A DNA stretch of 32,044 bases from contig JAAZCE010000015.1 of assembly GCA_012513435.1 (NCBI GenBank), positions 1 through 32,044 on the forward strand. Reading direction: 5' to 3'. Origin of the DNA: Clostridiales bacterium (GTDB lineage: Bacteria; Bacillota; Clostridia; Peptostreptococcales; Anaerovoracaceae). The position numbers and the translations under genes were made by a program. Below, one piece after another: positions 16,790 through 26,622 of the stretch. The first letter of the stretch is position 1; each line of letters opens with the position of its first letter. A model generated the notes under the pieces. It made no database searches. It was not told the DNA's origin and saw only the letters and a program-made list of their open reading frames with translations.

Positions 16790-17860
16790 ATGGATTATGA
16801 AGAGAGAATCACAGCGGTGGAATTAGGCGAAGGCGAAGAAAAATCAGAAGGTACTTTACGGCCTCAGATTCTTGGAGATTACATAGGACAGAAGAAGGCT
16901 ACGGATAACCTGAAGATTTTTATTGAGGCGGCAAAGCTTAGGGGGGAACCCCTGGATCACGTGTTGTTTTACGGTCCGCCGGGGCTTGGTAAGACCACAT
17001 TAGCCGGTATCATTGCCAATGAAATGGGCGTAGAGATAAGGATAACGTCAGGGCCTGCCATAGAAAGGGCAGGAGATTTAGCCGCTATACTGACAAATCT
17101 TAATGAAAACGATGTGCTGTTCATAGACGAAATACACAGGCTCAATAGGTCCGTTGAGGAAGTGCTTTATTCGGCTATGGAGGATTTTGCCCTTGATATA
17201 ATCATTGGCAAGGGTCCGTCAGCTCGTTCAATAAGGCTTGATATTGCCAGGTTCACTCTTATAGGGGCAACCACAAGGGCCGGAAGCCTGTCGGCACCTC
17301 TTAGGGACCGTTTCGGGGTGAACTGTAAGTTTGAGCTTTATACTAGGGACGAACTCAAGGAAATAATCGAAAGGTCTGCGAGAATATTGAATGTTTTGGC
17401 CGATGATGAATCTATGGATGAGATGGCTCTGCGTTCGCGAGGTACACCACGTGTTGCCAACAGAATGCTGAAGCGTGTTCGTGACTTTTCACAGGTGAAG
17501 GGAAACGGCAGCATTGACATAGACATCACCCGCCAGGCCCTTGAAGCTCTGGGCGTAGACCCTATGGGTCTTGAGAGCCTTGACAGAGAAATACTGCATA
17601 CAATAATAGAGAGGTTCAACGGCGGACCTGTAGGTATAGAGACCATCGCCGCCTCCATAGGAGAAGAGCGGGTCACCATAGAAGATGTAAACGAGCCATA
17701 TCTGATTCAGGCAGGCTTCCTACACAGGACCCAGAAGGGAAGAGTGGTTTCGGAGAAGGCCTACAGACACTTGGGAATCAGCTATGGGATGGATGACAAT
17801 CATAACAGTCCCGGACAGGATATAGAGCAGATGACAATTAAAACTTACGAAAAGGAATAA
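16790..17860 (+). CDS. ruvB: Holliday junction branch migration ATPase RuvB
   Basis: A 356-residue AAA+ ATPase: [12 protein letters not shown] at the start of the ATPase domain, Walker [10 protein letters not shown] (62-70), Walker [10 protein letters not shown] (110-118), sensor 1 GATTRAG and the arginine finger in APLRDRFG. The C-terminal winged helix ends with [13 protein letters not shown]. It drives branch migration on RuvA. Ten bases after ruvA and six bases before queA, firmly inside the operon. Confidence 0.97.
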   Translation: MDYEERITAVELGEGEEKSEGTLRPQILGDYIGQKKATDNLKIFIEAAKLRGEPLDHVLFYGPPGLGKTTLAGIIANEMGVEIRITSGPAIERAGDLAAILTNLNENDVLFIDEIHRLNRSVEEVLYSAMEDFALDIIIGKGPSARSIRLDIARFTLIGATTRAGSLSAPLRDRFGVNCKFELYTRDELKEIIERSARILNVLADDESMDEMALRSRGTPRVANRMLKRVRDFSQVKGNGSIDIDITRQALEALGVDPMGLESLDREILHTIIERFNGGPVGIETIAASIGEERVTIEDVNEPYLIQAGFLHRTQKGRVVSEKAYRHLGISYGMDDNHNSPGQDIEQMTIKTYEKE

Positions 17861-17866
17861 CAATAA

Positions 17867-18913
17867 ATGAGAATAGATGACTTTGACTATAACCTGCCTA
17901 AAGGGCTTATAGCCCAAAAGCCTGCAGATAAACGTGACAGCTCCAGATTGCTCGTCGTCCACAGAGACAGCGGGCAGGTGGAGCATAAGCATTTTTTTGA
18001 CATACTTGAATACTTAAGAGAAGGTGACTGCCTGGTTCTCAACGATTCAAAGGTCCTGCCTGCAAGGCTCTACGGGATAAAGGAAGGCACGGGAGCTAAG
18101 ATAGAATTTTTGCTTATAAAACGTCTCAACGGCGATGTCTGGGAGACAATGGTAAAGCCGGGGAAGAGGCTAAAACCGGGAGACTGGGTTGTTTTTAGCG
18201 AAAGCCCTTTGCTAAAGGCGGAGGTAATCGAATACGGCGAGGATGGGACCAGACATGTTCGCTTTGTCTACGACGGCATTTTTATGGAAAGGCTTGAAGA
18301 AATAGGCACAATGCCGTTGCCACCTTATATAGAAAGGGCAGGCGAGGCCGAGGACAAGGACAGATATCAGACGGTATACTGTAGAGCAGAGGGCTCCGTC
18401 GCTGCACCTACGGCAGGGCTTCACTTTACGGAGGACATTCTTGCAAAGGCAAAGGACAAGGGCGTTGAACTTGCTTACGTTACCTTGCACGTGGGCATAG
18501 GTACTTTCAGACCCGTTAAGTGTGAAAATATAGAGGAACATAGCATGCATTTTGAGGAGTACTATGTGTCACCTGAGAGCGCGGAGATAATAAATCGTGC
18601 CAAGAAAGAGGGTAGGCGTGTAATCTCCGTAGGGACGACGTCAACGAGAACAACGGAAAGTGCCACCTATAAGGATGCAGAGGGTATATGGCAGGTCAAG
18701 TCAGGCTCTGGTAGCACGGGAATATTCATTTACCCGGGGTATGAATTCAAAATCATAGACAGCCTTATCACTAACTTTCATTTGACAAAATCAACCTTGC
18801 TCATGCTTATTTCTGCACTTTACGACATGGAAAAGATATTGGAGGTTTACCAAGAGGCTATTGAAGAAAAATACAGATTTTTTAGCTATGGCGATGCCAT
18901 GTTTATAGAATAA
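17867..18913 (+). CDS. queA: S-adenosylmethionine:tRNA ribosyltransferase-isomerase QueA
   Basis: A 348-residue protein with family motifs [16 protein letters not shown] at the start, [21 protein letters not shown] and [10 protein letters not shown] (around 207), EEHSMHFE and a [16 protein letters not shown] region. It transfers and isomerises the ribosyl group of SAM onto preQ1 at tRNA position 34, forming epoxyqueuosine. Works after Tgt, encoded two genes downstream in the same operon. ruvB-queA-tgt neighbourhoods are common in bacteria. Confidence 0.96.
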   Translation: MRIDDFDYNLPKGLIAQKPADKRDSSRLLVVHRDSGQVEHKHFFDILEYLREGDCLVLNDSKVLPARLYGIKEGTGAKIEFLLIKRLNGDVWETMVKPGKRLKPGDWVVFSESPLLKAEVIEYGEDGTRHVRFVYDGIFMERLEEIGTMPLPPYIERAGEAEDKDRYQTVYCRAEGSVAAPTAGLHFTEDILAKAKDKGVELAYVTLHVGIGTFRPVKCENIEEHSMHFEEYYVSPESAEIINRAKKEGRRVISVGTTSTRTTESATYKDAEGIWQVKSGSGSTGIFIYPGYEFKIIDSLITNFHLTKSTLLMLISALYDMEKILEVYQEAIEEKYRFFSYGDAMFIE

Positions 18914-18930
18914 AGTGCAGGAGGCATTAA

Positions 18931-19428
18931 ATGGATAGTGGCAAGGTCGAGCACATATTTGAACCTTTTTATAATAAGGATTCTAGGATTTTGATATTGG
19001 GAACGATGCCGTCGCCTAAATCAAGAGAGCTGGGATTTTATTACGGACATCCCAGAAATAGATTTTGGATGATAATGGCAGATTTATTGGAGGGAGAATT
19101 ACCAGAAACAGTTAACCAGAAAAAGCTGCTGCTCACGCGAAATCATATTGCCTTATGGGATGTGCTTGCAAGCTGTGAAATAAAAGGTGCAGATGACAGC
19201 AGTATAAAAAAACCCATAGCCAATGACATGGATGTTATACTGGGAGCAGCGGATATAAAGGAAGTTTTTACTACCGGGACAAAAGCTACAGATTTATACA
19301 AAAAACTTTGCTATCCTAAGTGCAAAGTAGCATCAACAGGGCTTCCCTCAACCAGCCCTGCTAATTGCGCTTGCTCCTACGATAAACTTATGATAGCATA
19401 CAGCAAGATATTGGATTTTTTGAAATGA
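18931..19428 (+). CDS. Uracil-DNA glycosylase superfamily protein, hypoxanthine (deoxyinosine) glycosylase type
   Basis: A 165-residue protein. The N-terminal LILGTMPSPKSRELGFYYGH (21-40) and HPRNRFW (40-46), the ALWDVLASCEI segment (74-84) and LPSTSPAN (138-145) are hallmarks of the small family-6 UDG-fold enzymes that remove hypoxanthine from DNA. The first motif is in the place of the catalytic water-binding site and the last in the place of the DNA-intercalating loop. It joins sbcDC and ruvCAB as a DNA repair gene between the two queuosine genes. The family fit is good; specificity for hypoxanthine versus uracil is not proven. Gap to queA is 17 bases with a GGAGG site. Confidence 0.82.
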   Translation: MDSGKVEHIFEPFYNKDSRILILGTMPSPKSRELGFYYGHPRNRFWMIMADLLEGELPETVNQKKLLLTRNHIALWDVLASCEIKGADDSSIKKPIANDMDVILGAADIKEVFTTGTKATDLYKKLCYPKCKVASTGLPSTSPANCACSYDKLMIAYSKILDFLK

Positions 19429-19436
19429 AGGATTAA

Positions 19437-20564
<1,128 letters not shown>

Positions 20565-20581
20565 GATAAAGGAGAAAGTGT

Positions 20582-21757
20582 ATGGAAATATGCCGCGACA
20601 GTGCATTGTGCGGAGGCTGCGTCTATCAGGGCGTGAATTATGAGGAACAGCTAAAGAATAAATTTGGTGAGGTGAGAGAACTCTTAGACCGCAAAAGCCT
20701 CGACTATGGTCGGCTCCTTGATATTGAGCCGGCGTCTAGCAGATACGGCTATAGGAACAAGATGGAGTATACCTTCGGGGATATGGAAAAGGACGGGCCT
20801 ATGACTTTAGGCATGCACAAGAAGCGTCATTTCATGTCTATAGTGACGGTGGATGATTGTCAGCTTGTGCACCCGGATTTTAATGTTATTTTGCGTGGTG
20901 TGTTGGAGTTTGCATCTTCAAAGGGATACTCTCCATACCACAAGAAGAAACACACGGGGCTTATGCGTCACCTGATAGTTCGTCGCGGATTTCGTACAGG
21001 CGAGCTGCTGGTAAATGTAGTTACAAGCTCATCAAAGACTTCTGCAGGAGAAGCCTTTGATGGATCAGGCTTTGTAGATATGTTGCATCACCTGCCGCTG
21101 GAAAATCAGCTAGTAGGTGTATTGCATACTGTCAATGACAGACTAGCAGATGCAGTTTATTGCGACGAGCTTCGACTCTTGTGGGGTAGAGATTACTATA
21201 TGGAAGAGATAATGGGGCTTAGATTCAAGGTAAGCGCCTTTTCATTTTTTCAGACTAATGTAGAGGCTGTGGAGAAGCTGTATTCTTATGCAATCAGTTT
21301 AATAGATGATTTTGAAAACAAGACGGTCTTTGACCTTTACTGCGGAACGGGAACCATAACTCAGGCTCTGGCAGGGAAGGCAGGAAAGGCTGTGGGAATA
21401 GAGCTGGTGGAGGAAGCAGTGGACGCTGCCAAAGCCAATGCGGCACTAAACGGCATTGATAACTGCCAATTCATAGCGGGGGATGTGTTCAAGGTGTTGG
21501 AAACCGTGGAAGATAAGCCTGATGTTATCGTAGTCGATCCACCACGGGTAGGCATGTCAACAGATACTATGGATAAGATAATCAGCTACGGTGTAGATCA
21601 AATTGTTTACGTGTCCTGCAATCCCAAATCATTGGCAGATAATTTGTACTACCTTCAATATTACGGCTACAAAGTAGAGTCAGTGAAGCCATTTGATAAT
21701 TTCCCGGGGACGAAGCACGTTGAGACGGTAGTATTGATGTCAAGGGTTGAGAAGTAA
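20582..21757 (+). CDS. rlmCD: 23S rRNA (uracil-5-)-methyltransferase, RumA/RlmCD family
   Basis: A 391-residue SAM-dependent RNA m5U methyltransferase. The N-terminal C4-x5-C10-x2-C13 cluster plus the cysteine in VDDCQLVHP fit the [4Fe-4S] site of RumA. The SAM motif is FDLYCGTGTITQAL, followed by VVDPPRVGM and the catalytic cysteine in VYVSCNPKSL, and the protein ends PFDNFPGTKHVETVVLMSRV. Gram-positive members of this family methylate U747 and U1939 of 23S rRNA. It lacks a separate TRAM domain at the N-terminus. The 3' end of this gene family is a recurrent integration site for conjugative elements, and the accessory region starts directly after it. Confidence 0.92.
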   Translation: MEICRDSALCGGCVYQGVNYEEQLKNKFGEVRELLDRKSLDYGRLLDIEPASSRYGYRNKMEYTFGDMEKDGPMTLGMHKKRHFMSIVTVDDCQLVHPDFNVILRGVLEFASSKGYSPYHKKKHTGLMRHLIVRRGFRTGELLVNVVTSSSKTSAGEAFDGSGFVDMLHHLPLENQLVGVLHTVNDRLADAVYCDELRLLWGRDYYMEEIMGLRFKVSAFSFFQTNVEAVEKLYSYAISLIDDFENKTVFDLYCGTGTITQALAGKAGKAVGIELVEEAVDAAKANAALNGIDNCQFIAGDVFKVLETVEDKPDVIVVDPPRVGMSTDTMDKIISYGVDQIVYVSCNPKSLADNLYYLQYYGYKVESVKPFDNFPGTKHVETVVLMSRVEK

Positions 21758-21788
21758 TGTGTGAAAAAGGCTTGAATTAAAGGGATTT

Positions 21789-21827
21789 CCGAGAGTTGGG
21801 GGTTAAACTCCGGCTCTCGGATTTTTT
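21789..21827 (+). terminator. Rho-independent terminator after the rRNA methyltransferase gene
   Basis: A 13-base-pair stem with wobble pairs (21789-21801 with 21808-21820), a six-base loop and ATTTTTT. It closes the long ruvC-to-rlmCD transcript and marks the limit of clearly chromosomal sequence. Confidence 0.88.
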
Positions 21828-21941
21828 GCGTTTAGGCAGTGGCCAAACATATCCACGGTTAAAATGCCGTAGGGTTGAGTTGATGGAATGAAAATGGGTA
21901 GGTTGGGTTGATAGGATTGTTAATGAGAAGTAACTTATATA

Positions 21942-21997
21942 TTCGTATGAAATCATATATATTCATATAAAACCGTTGAAAATCATACGAAAGTATG
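21942..21997. repeat. Repeated TTCGTATGA-type half-sites before the methyltransferase operon
   Basis: TTCGTATGA (21942-21950) and its exact inverse TCATACGAA (21983-21991) are 32 bases apart. Between and beside them are degenerate copies TCATATA and TTCATAT, and TCATAC-GAA-AGTATGG forms a small inverted repeat inside the promoter spacer. The layout suits binding by a small regulator, perhaps the HTH protein encoded next. Confidence 0.5.
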
Positions 21998-22004
21998 GTA
22001 TGCT
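21976..22004 (+). promoter_or_regulatory. Candidate promoter of the HTH-methyltransferase operon
   Basis: -35 TTGAAA (21976-21981), 17-base spacer, -10 TATGCT (21999-22004). The spacer contains the TCATAC/GTATGG inverted repeat, so a protein bound there would compete with RNA polymerase. The first start codon is 28 bases beyond the -10. Confidence 0.6.
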
Positions 22005-22031
22005 TAAAGCCAAAGGATTGGAGGGATAAAT

Positions 22032-22241
22032 GTGGATATAAACATATCTGACAAATGGGTAAGCATCGAATATGCCGCAGAATATCTTGATATAAGCCAA
22101 GATACGATTAGAAATTGGATAAAAAAAGAAAATGGAATTCCCGCGCACAAAATAGGAAAACTGTGGAAATTTAAATTATCTGAACTTGATGAATGGGTAA
22201 AAAGCGGGAAAAGTGCTTATTCAGAAGGAGAAATTAAATGA
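22032..22241 (+). CDS. Small helix-turn-helix protein, excisionase/MerR-like fold
   Basis: A 69-residue protein. The core VSIEYAAEYLDISQDTIRNW followed by IKKENGIPAHKIGKLWKFK is the winged HTH of the excisionase-family DNA-binding domain. It starts at GTG 22032 with GGAGG seven bases upstream; the overlapping ATG at 22030 stops after three codons. It ends in an ATGA overlap with the first methyltransferase. It could be the operon's transcription controller, like the C proteins of restriction-modification systems, or an excision factor of the element. A related protein is encoded at 28915-29115 before the ATPase gene, which favours a control role linked to this cassette. Confidence 0.8.
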   Translation: MDINISDKWVSIEYAAEYLDISQDTIRNWIKKENGIPAHKIGKLWKFKLSELDEWVKSGKSAYSEGEIK

Positions 22242-23275
22242 GATTTATAGGTTGTAAAACACTTTTGTTAGATAAAATTAAAGAGGTCATAGATGAGAAT
22301 GCCCCGGAAGCAAAGACATTCTGTGATATTTTTTCGGGAACATCAGTTGTTTCAAGATATTTTAAGCAGTGGTATGAAATCACTTCAAATGACATTTTGT
22401 ATTTTTCATTTGTTTTGCAAAGGGCAACAGTTGAAAATGATACTTTGCCTTCATTTTCTGGATTAGATCAGCTTGGAATTGATGACCCTGTGCAATATTT
22501 TAATGAAATGAAGCCAGCAGAAATGGAAACATTAGAGCAGGAAAAACGTTTTTTTCAGAACACATATGCCCCAACTGGTGGCAGAATGTACATCAATGAT
22601 GAAAATGCGTTAAGAATAGATTATGCAAGAAACACTGTTGAGGATTGGCATAACTCATCGCTAATAACAGATGATGAATATTTTTATTTAGTGGCTTGTA
22701 TCGTTGAGGGGATACCTTTTGTTTCAAATATTTCTGGTACTTATGGGGCATTTCACAAACAATGGGAGAAACGCTCATATAAAAAATTTGAATTATTTAG
22801 ACTTGATGTGTTGACAAATAATAAAAATAATAAATGCTACAACGAGGATGGAGTTGAACTGCTGAAACGTTTAGAAGGAGATGTTTTGTATATTGACCCT
22901 CCCTATAATGGACGTCAGTATTTGCCCAACTATCATGTTTTAGAAACAGCGGCGAAATATGATTTTCCAGAAGTTAGGGGTGTTACTGCGCAAAGACCTT
23001 ATGAGAATAACAAGTCTGATTTTTGCTTAAAAGGAAAAGTAATCGAGGCCTTTTCAAATTTAATTGAGAATGCCCAATATGGACATATCATTTTGAGCTA
23101 TAGTACAGATGGACTTATGTCCGTTGAAGATATTGAGGCTGTAATGAAAAAATACGGCATTGCAGATACTTTCAGAATCTATGAGATTCCATATAGAAGG
23201 TATAAAAGCAGAACACAGGGAAAGAAAGATGAATTAAAGGAGCTACTTGTATATGTGCGCAAAAATAAAAAGTGA
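22238..23275 (+). CDS. Adenine-specific DNA methyltransferase, D12 (Dam-like) class, copy 1
   Basis: A 345-residue N6-adenine methyltransferase. A motif X-like start is present (RFIGCKTLLLDKI), the SAM-binding motif I is FCDIFSGTSVVSRYF (28-42) and the catalytic motif IV is DPPYNGRQY (220-228). The order X-I-(target region)-IV is that of D12/alpha-class enzymes. YSTDGLM and the basic YKSRTQGKKDELKE come towards the end. It would transfer methyl from SAM to adenine N6 in a specific sequence. Overlaps the HTH gene by four bases and the next methyltransferase by 23. AT-rich codon use contrasts with the core genes, a sign of transfer. Confidence 0.88.
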   Translation: MRFIGCKTLLLDKIKEVIDENAPEAKTFCDIFSGTSVVSRYFKQWYEITSNDILYFSFVLQRATVENDTLPSFSGLDQLGIDDPVQYFNEMKPAEMETLEQEKRFFQNTYAPTGGRMYINDENALRIDYARNTVEDWHNSSLITDDEYFYLVACIVEGIPFVSNISGTYGAFHKQWEKRSYKKFELFRLDVLTNNKNNKCYNEDGVELLKRLEGDVLYIDPPYNGRQYLPNYHVLETAAKYDFPEVRGVTAQRPYENNKSDFCLKGKVIEAFSNLIENAQYGHIILSYSTDGLMSVEDIEAVMKKYGIADTFRIYEIPYRRYKSRTQGKKDELKELLVYVRKNKK

Positions 23276-24167
23276 TAAATATATAAAAAGTCCTTTGAAT
23301 TACACAGGAGGAAAGTATAAGATTCTTGCTCCAATTTACGAAATCTTACCGGAGCGTGTTGGTACTTTTGTTGATTTATTTGCAGGTGGATTTAATGTCG
23401 GAATAAATGCTAATGCATCAAATATTATTTGCAATGACCAGATTAATTATATTATTGATTTGTATCAGTATTTCCAATCGCAATCAACAGAAAAAGTGAT
23501 ACAGGAAATTAGCAGAAGAATAGATGAATTTGAATTATCACAACAAAATGCAGATGGCTACAATAAACTGAGAAGTCGATATAATAAAGAAAAAGATATA
23601 ATGGATTTTTTTGTGTTAATATGTTTTGCATTTAATCATCAGATTCGATTTAACAATAGCCATCAGTTTAATACTCCATTTGGAAAAGAACGCAGTAGCT
23701 ATAATAGAAATATAGAGAATAACTTGATCCTATTTTGCGATGCTATACATTCAAAAAATATTAACTTTTTGAATACTGATTTTCTGTCTGTAGATTTGTC
23801 TGCTTTGGGAGAAAATGACCTTGTTTACTGTGACCCTCCATACTTGATTTCTACTGGGTCATACAATGACGGAAAACGTGGATTTAAAGACTGGACAGAG
23901 AAAGAAGAACATCAACTGCTCGACCTTTTGGATCGACTCAATGCTCACGGAGTTATGTTTGCTTTGTCTAATGTGTTTTATCATAAAGGTATGTCAAATG
24001 AGATTCTAATAGAATGGAGCAAAAATTATATAGTTAATTATATTGACAAGTCATATTCGAATTGTAGCTACCATTTTAAGGATAGAAATGCAAAGACGGT
24101 AGAAGTTCTAATTACAAATTTTGAAAGGAGGGAGCCGGATTGTCAACAACTAAGTCTGCAGCTATAA
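23253..24167 (+). CDS. Adenine-specific DNA methyltransferase, D12 (Dam-like) class, copy 2
   Basis: A 304-residue protein with the classic Dam layout: motif X KSPLNYTGGKYKI (12-24), motif I TFVDLFAGGFNVG (38-50), FNTPFG in the middle, and motif IV VYCDPPYLISTGSYND (191-206). ATG 23253 is preferred over the TTG six bases earlier because of its distance from GGAG (23239-23242). Sequence is only distantly related to copy 1, so it is not a recent duplication. Two D12 enzymes side by side are what type IIS systems with asymmetric targets use, one per strand. It overlaps both neighbours, so the group is translationally coupled. Confidence 0.88.
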   Translation: MCAKIKSDKYIKSPLNYTGGKYKILAPIYEILPERVGTFVDLFAGGFNVGINANASNIICNDQINYIIDLYQYFQSQSTEKVIQEISRRIDEFELSQQNADGYNKLRSRYNKEKDIMDFFVLICFAFNHQIRFNNSHQFNTPFGKERSSYNRNIENNLILFCDAIHSKNINFLNTDFLSVDLSALGENDLVYCDPPYLISTGSYNDGKRGFKDWTEKEEHQLLDLLDRLNAHGVMFALSNVFYHKGMSNEILIEWSKNYIVNYIDKSYSNCSYHFKDRNAKTVEVLITNFERREPDCQQLSLQL

Positions 24168-25150
24168 CTTTATACGAAGAGTCAGAAAGATTCAGTGATG
24201 CTTATCCGGAGTATGACCTTTCAAAATTGCCACAGTGGGTTAGAGATAATATTCAAGAGGCAAGGGTTTATGGAAATCAGAAAAAAGGTGTTATATTAGC
24301 TGACGGGCGCAAATATCATCTTGATAATAAATTAAATGATATGACCGGGAGAGATTGGACTTTTTTTATAAACTCAGTTTTTTCTACACATTATCCAACA
24401 AGAGGAACCGAAGGATATGCACATGAGATTAGAAAGATACACCCATCTCCTAAACCACCACAATTAATGAGAGACTTGATTTCTTTCTTTACTAAGGAAG
24501 GAGAACTTGTATTTGATTCCTTTGCTGGTGTTGGCGGAAGTTTATTGGGTGCTGCTCTTTGCAACAGAAAAGCCGCCGGAATAGATTTGAACCAAGAATA
24601 ATTAAATGCATATATTGAAGCATCAAAAAAATTGGATTTACAAGTATATCCTACTATTTGTGGAGATTGCATTCAAATACTCCAAAATGATGCAGTTATG
24701 AACGAATTAATAGGAAAACAACAGATTGGACTTTGTCTCATTGACCCACCGTATGCGAATATGATGAGCAAAAAGAAAACGGGAGCAGATGCTTATATCC
24801 ATGGTGATGTTGCTACACCGTTTACCAACGAAGCTGCTGATCTTGGAAATATGGAGCGTTCAGAATTTCTTGAAACATTAAAAAAATCAGTAGAATTAAT
24901 GCTTGCGTATATGAAGACAGAAGGATATGTGGTTGTTTTTATCAAAGATTTGCAGCCACACAAAAAAGAAACAAATCTTCTTCATTCGGAAGTGGTCAAC
25001 AAGCTAAATGAAATTCCAAAATTGTATTACAAAGGAATGAAGATTTGGGCAGATGAATCTGCAAAAATCTATCCATATGGTTATCCATTTAGTTTTGTTG
25101 CAAATCAGGTTCATCAATACATTCTTGTATTTAGAAAAGAGAAGCGCTAA
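24140..25150 (+). pseudogene. Third DNA methyltransferase, interrupted by one in-frame stop codon
   Basis: TTG 24140 follows AAAGGAGGG at 24124-24132 and begins a frame that stops at TAA 24599-24601 after 153 codons, then continues uninterrupted to 25150. The first half has motif X (HPSPKPPQLM, 101-110) and motif I (VFDSFAGVGGSLLGAAL, 124-140); the second half has motif IV (LIDPPYANMM). The break falls in NQE-stop-LNAYIEASKK, directly after motif I, and one base change would restore a sense codon such as tyrosine. The second half has no ribosome binding site for reinitiation. It would be a 336-residue adenine or amino-methyltransferase. Either a true inactivation, a sequencing error, or stop readthrough. 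Confidence 0.82.
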
Positions 25151-25169
25151 TGCAGCACTTCTCTTTTTT
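25135..25169. terminator. Bidirectional terminator between the convergent methyltransferase and nuclease operons
   Basis: The inverted repeat AAAAGAGAAG/CTTCTCTTTT (25135-25144 and 25158-25167) has a 13-base loop and is followed by more T on the plus strand. On the minus strand it also ends in a T-rich arm. It overlaps the last codons of the third methyltransferase. Confidence 0.85.
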
Positions 25170-25205
25170 GAGTAAAAATTCAATTTCTTAATGAGCAGGC
25201 GAATG

Positions 25206-26603
25206 TTAGCTATATGTAACACCCGTGCCAGCAAATGCCGTTCTTATACATTGTGGTGCATTAGAATTGATTATAATCCGACCATTGTCAGCAAGATAGA
25301 AAAGAACTTTTTTATGTGGTATGCGTGTGCAATTTCCACCAAAAATGCTAACACACCTCATAATTTGAACGTTGCCATATGCTGGATAAATGTATTCTTG
25401 TTCTATGCTGTCATAGTTTTCGATTTCTTCAACTCCCAATTGCAAAGTGGAAAGCATTTTTCCTTCAACTAAAAGAATGAAGTTGGTCTGCTCATCGTAA
25501 AGAACAACATCTGGAAGGTAAAGATTATTGATACCGCTACTATCCTTTTTTGGAAGCGTAATTAACTGTCCACGTTTAGTACGGAAATATCCACGTTCAC
25601 AGCCTGCGTGATTTTCGTAAACACAATACATTCCATGATACATAGTTTGTAAGTGAAGTAAAATGTCTGCCATTTTCTCTGAACGCTGTTCATAATGCCA
25701 ATAGAGTTCAGGCATTGCAACCTGTGGTGGCATATTGATTCCGTCTAATTTCATTCCAAGAATATTGCATATGTACAAGAACTTGTTTTTTCCATGAGTA
25801 CGATTAACATATTGCTGAGTAACACCGTGCATGGTTACCACAATATCCTTCGTCCAACCGAGTTTTCTTATACAAGCAGAGATCATTGAAAGGGCGCCTA
25901 TATTAGGGTCATGTCCTATATTTCCTGCGGTAGCAGGCTTAGCTAATCGCCCAGACACTTCAATTCGATTATCAAATTTCTTTATTGTGATAGGGACATT
26001 TCCGGCTGGAGGCATTCTCATCGCTGCTTTAAATTGAATGAGTTCATCAAGATTTCTAAAGGGTTTAAACCAACGGCTGGTATCTTTTCCAACAACGGTT
26101 ACGCCTAATGTCAGCAAGATATTTGTACCAAAAACGCTTGTGTCTGATGGTTTCTTTTCTTCTCTCGCCTCAAGTTCCTCATTATAAAGCATATACAGGC
26201 GAACATTGTTGTAATAAGGTGTTATATATACAAACTTAGAGCCTCTTTGGTATACTCCGGTATTACGAGATTCATCATCGCTTGTTTTAGTTTCTTCAAT
26301 AGCCATAATGAGGTTATCTGCTGAATTCCCTTCGACGGGTGCATTAGGCTGCTTGAAAAGTAAAAAGTCAAGAAAGCTGGAATTACCACTAACTGTTTTG
26401 ATAAAAATGTTTTGTGCTTTTCCAACACGTAAATTTTCTACTACGTAGATGAACTGAAAAAAACCATTCTCAATAATTGGCTTTATCTTAATTTCTCCGA
26501 GCATTGAAACAGAATCTGAAAAGTCAGCAGAATACATATTCACAATCTGTAATACAACAGACGGCTTGGGTCTTTCTTCGGTTAATAACCATAAATTGTC
26601 CAT
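25206..26603 (-). CDS. Probable type II restriction endonuclease with two PD-(D/E)XK-like motifs
   Basis: A 465-residue protein, large for an orthodox type II enzyme. Near residues 96-106 it reads D-NLIMAI-EETK followed by TSDDESRNTGVYQR, a metal-nuclease-like D...ExK block with a downstream Gln. At 364-382 it reads PDVVLYDEQTNFILLVEGK, a textbook PD-(D/E)XK core (P364-D365...E380-x-K382). The region between is unrecognised and may bind DNA. It is the last gene of the minus operon, 19 bases after the ATPase gene, with an AGGAGG site. Position facing three methyltransferases supports a restriction role. The exact REBASE family is not recognised. Confidence 0.72.
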   Translation of the reverse strand: MDNLWLLTEERPKPSVVLQIVNMYSADFSDSVSMLGEIKIKPIIENGFFQFIYVVENLRVGKAQNIFIKTVSGNSSFLDFLLFKQPNAPVEGNSADNLIMAIEETKTSDDESRNTGVYQRGSKFVYITPYYNNVRLYMLYNEELEAREEKKPSDTSVFGTNILLTLGVTVVGKDTSRWFKPFRNLDELIQFKAAMRMPPAGNVPITIKKFDNRIEVSGRLAKPATAGNIGHDPNIGALSMISACIRKLGWTKDIVVTMHGVTQQYVNRTHGKNKFLYICNILGMKLDGINMPPQVAMPELYWHYEQRSEKMADILLHLQTMYHGMYCVYENHAGCERGYFRTKRGQLITLPKKDSSGINNLYLPDVVLYDEQTNFILLVEGKMLSTLQLGVEEIENYDSIEQEYIYPAYGNVQIMRCVSIFGGNCTRIPHKKVLFYLADNGRIIINSNAPQCIRTAFAGTGVTYS

Positions 26604-26622
26604 TTTAATTTCCTCCTAAGTT

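Noticed and set aside
24590-24640. Programmed frameshift or reinitiation in the third methyltransferase
   Set aside because: Both halves are in the same frame, so no shift is needed; no slippery site and no ribosome binding site before the second half.
25191-25472. Plus-strand frame over the nuclease 3' end
   Set aside because: Shadow frame, not supported by a ribosome binding site or known family.
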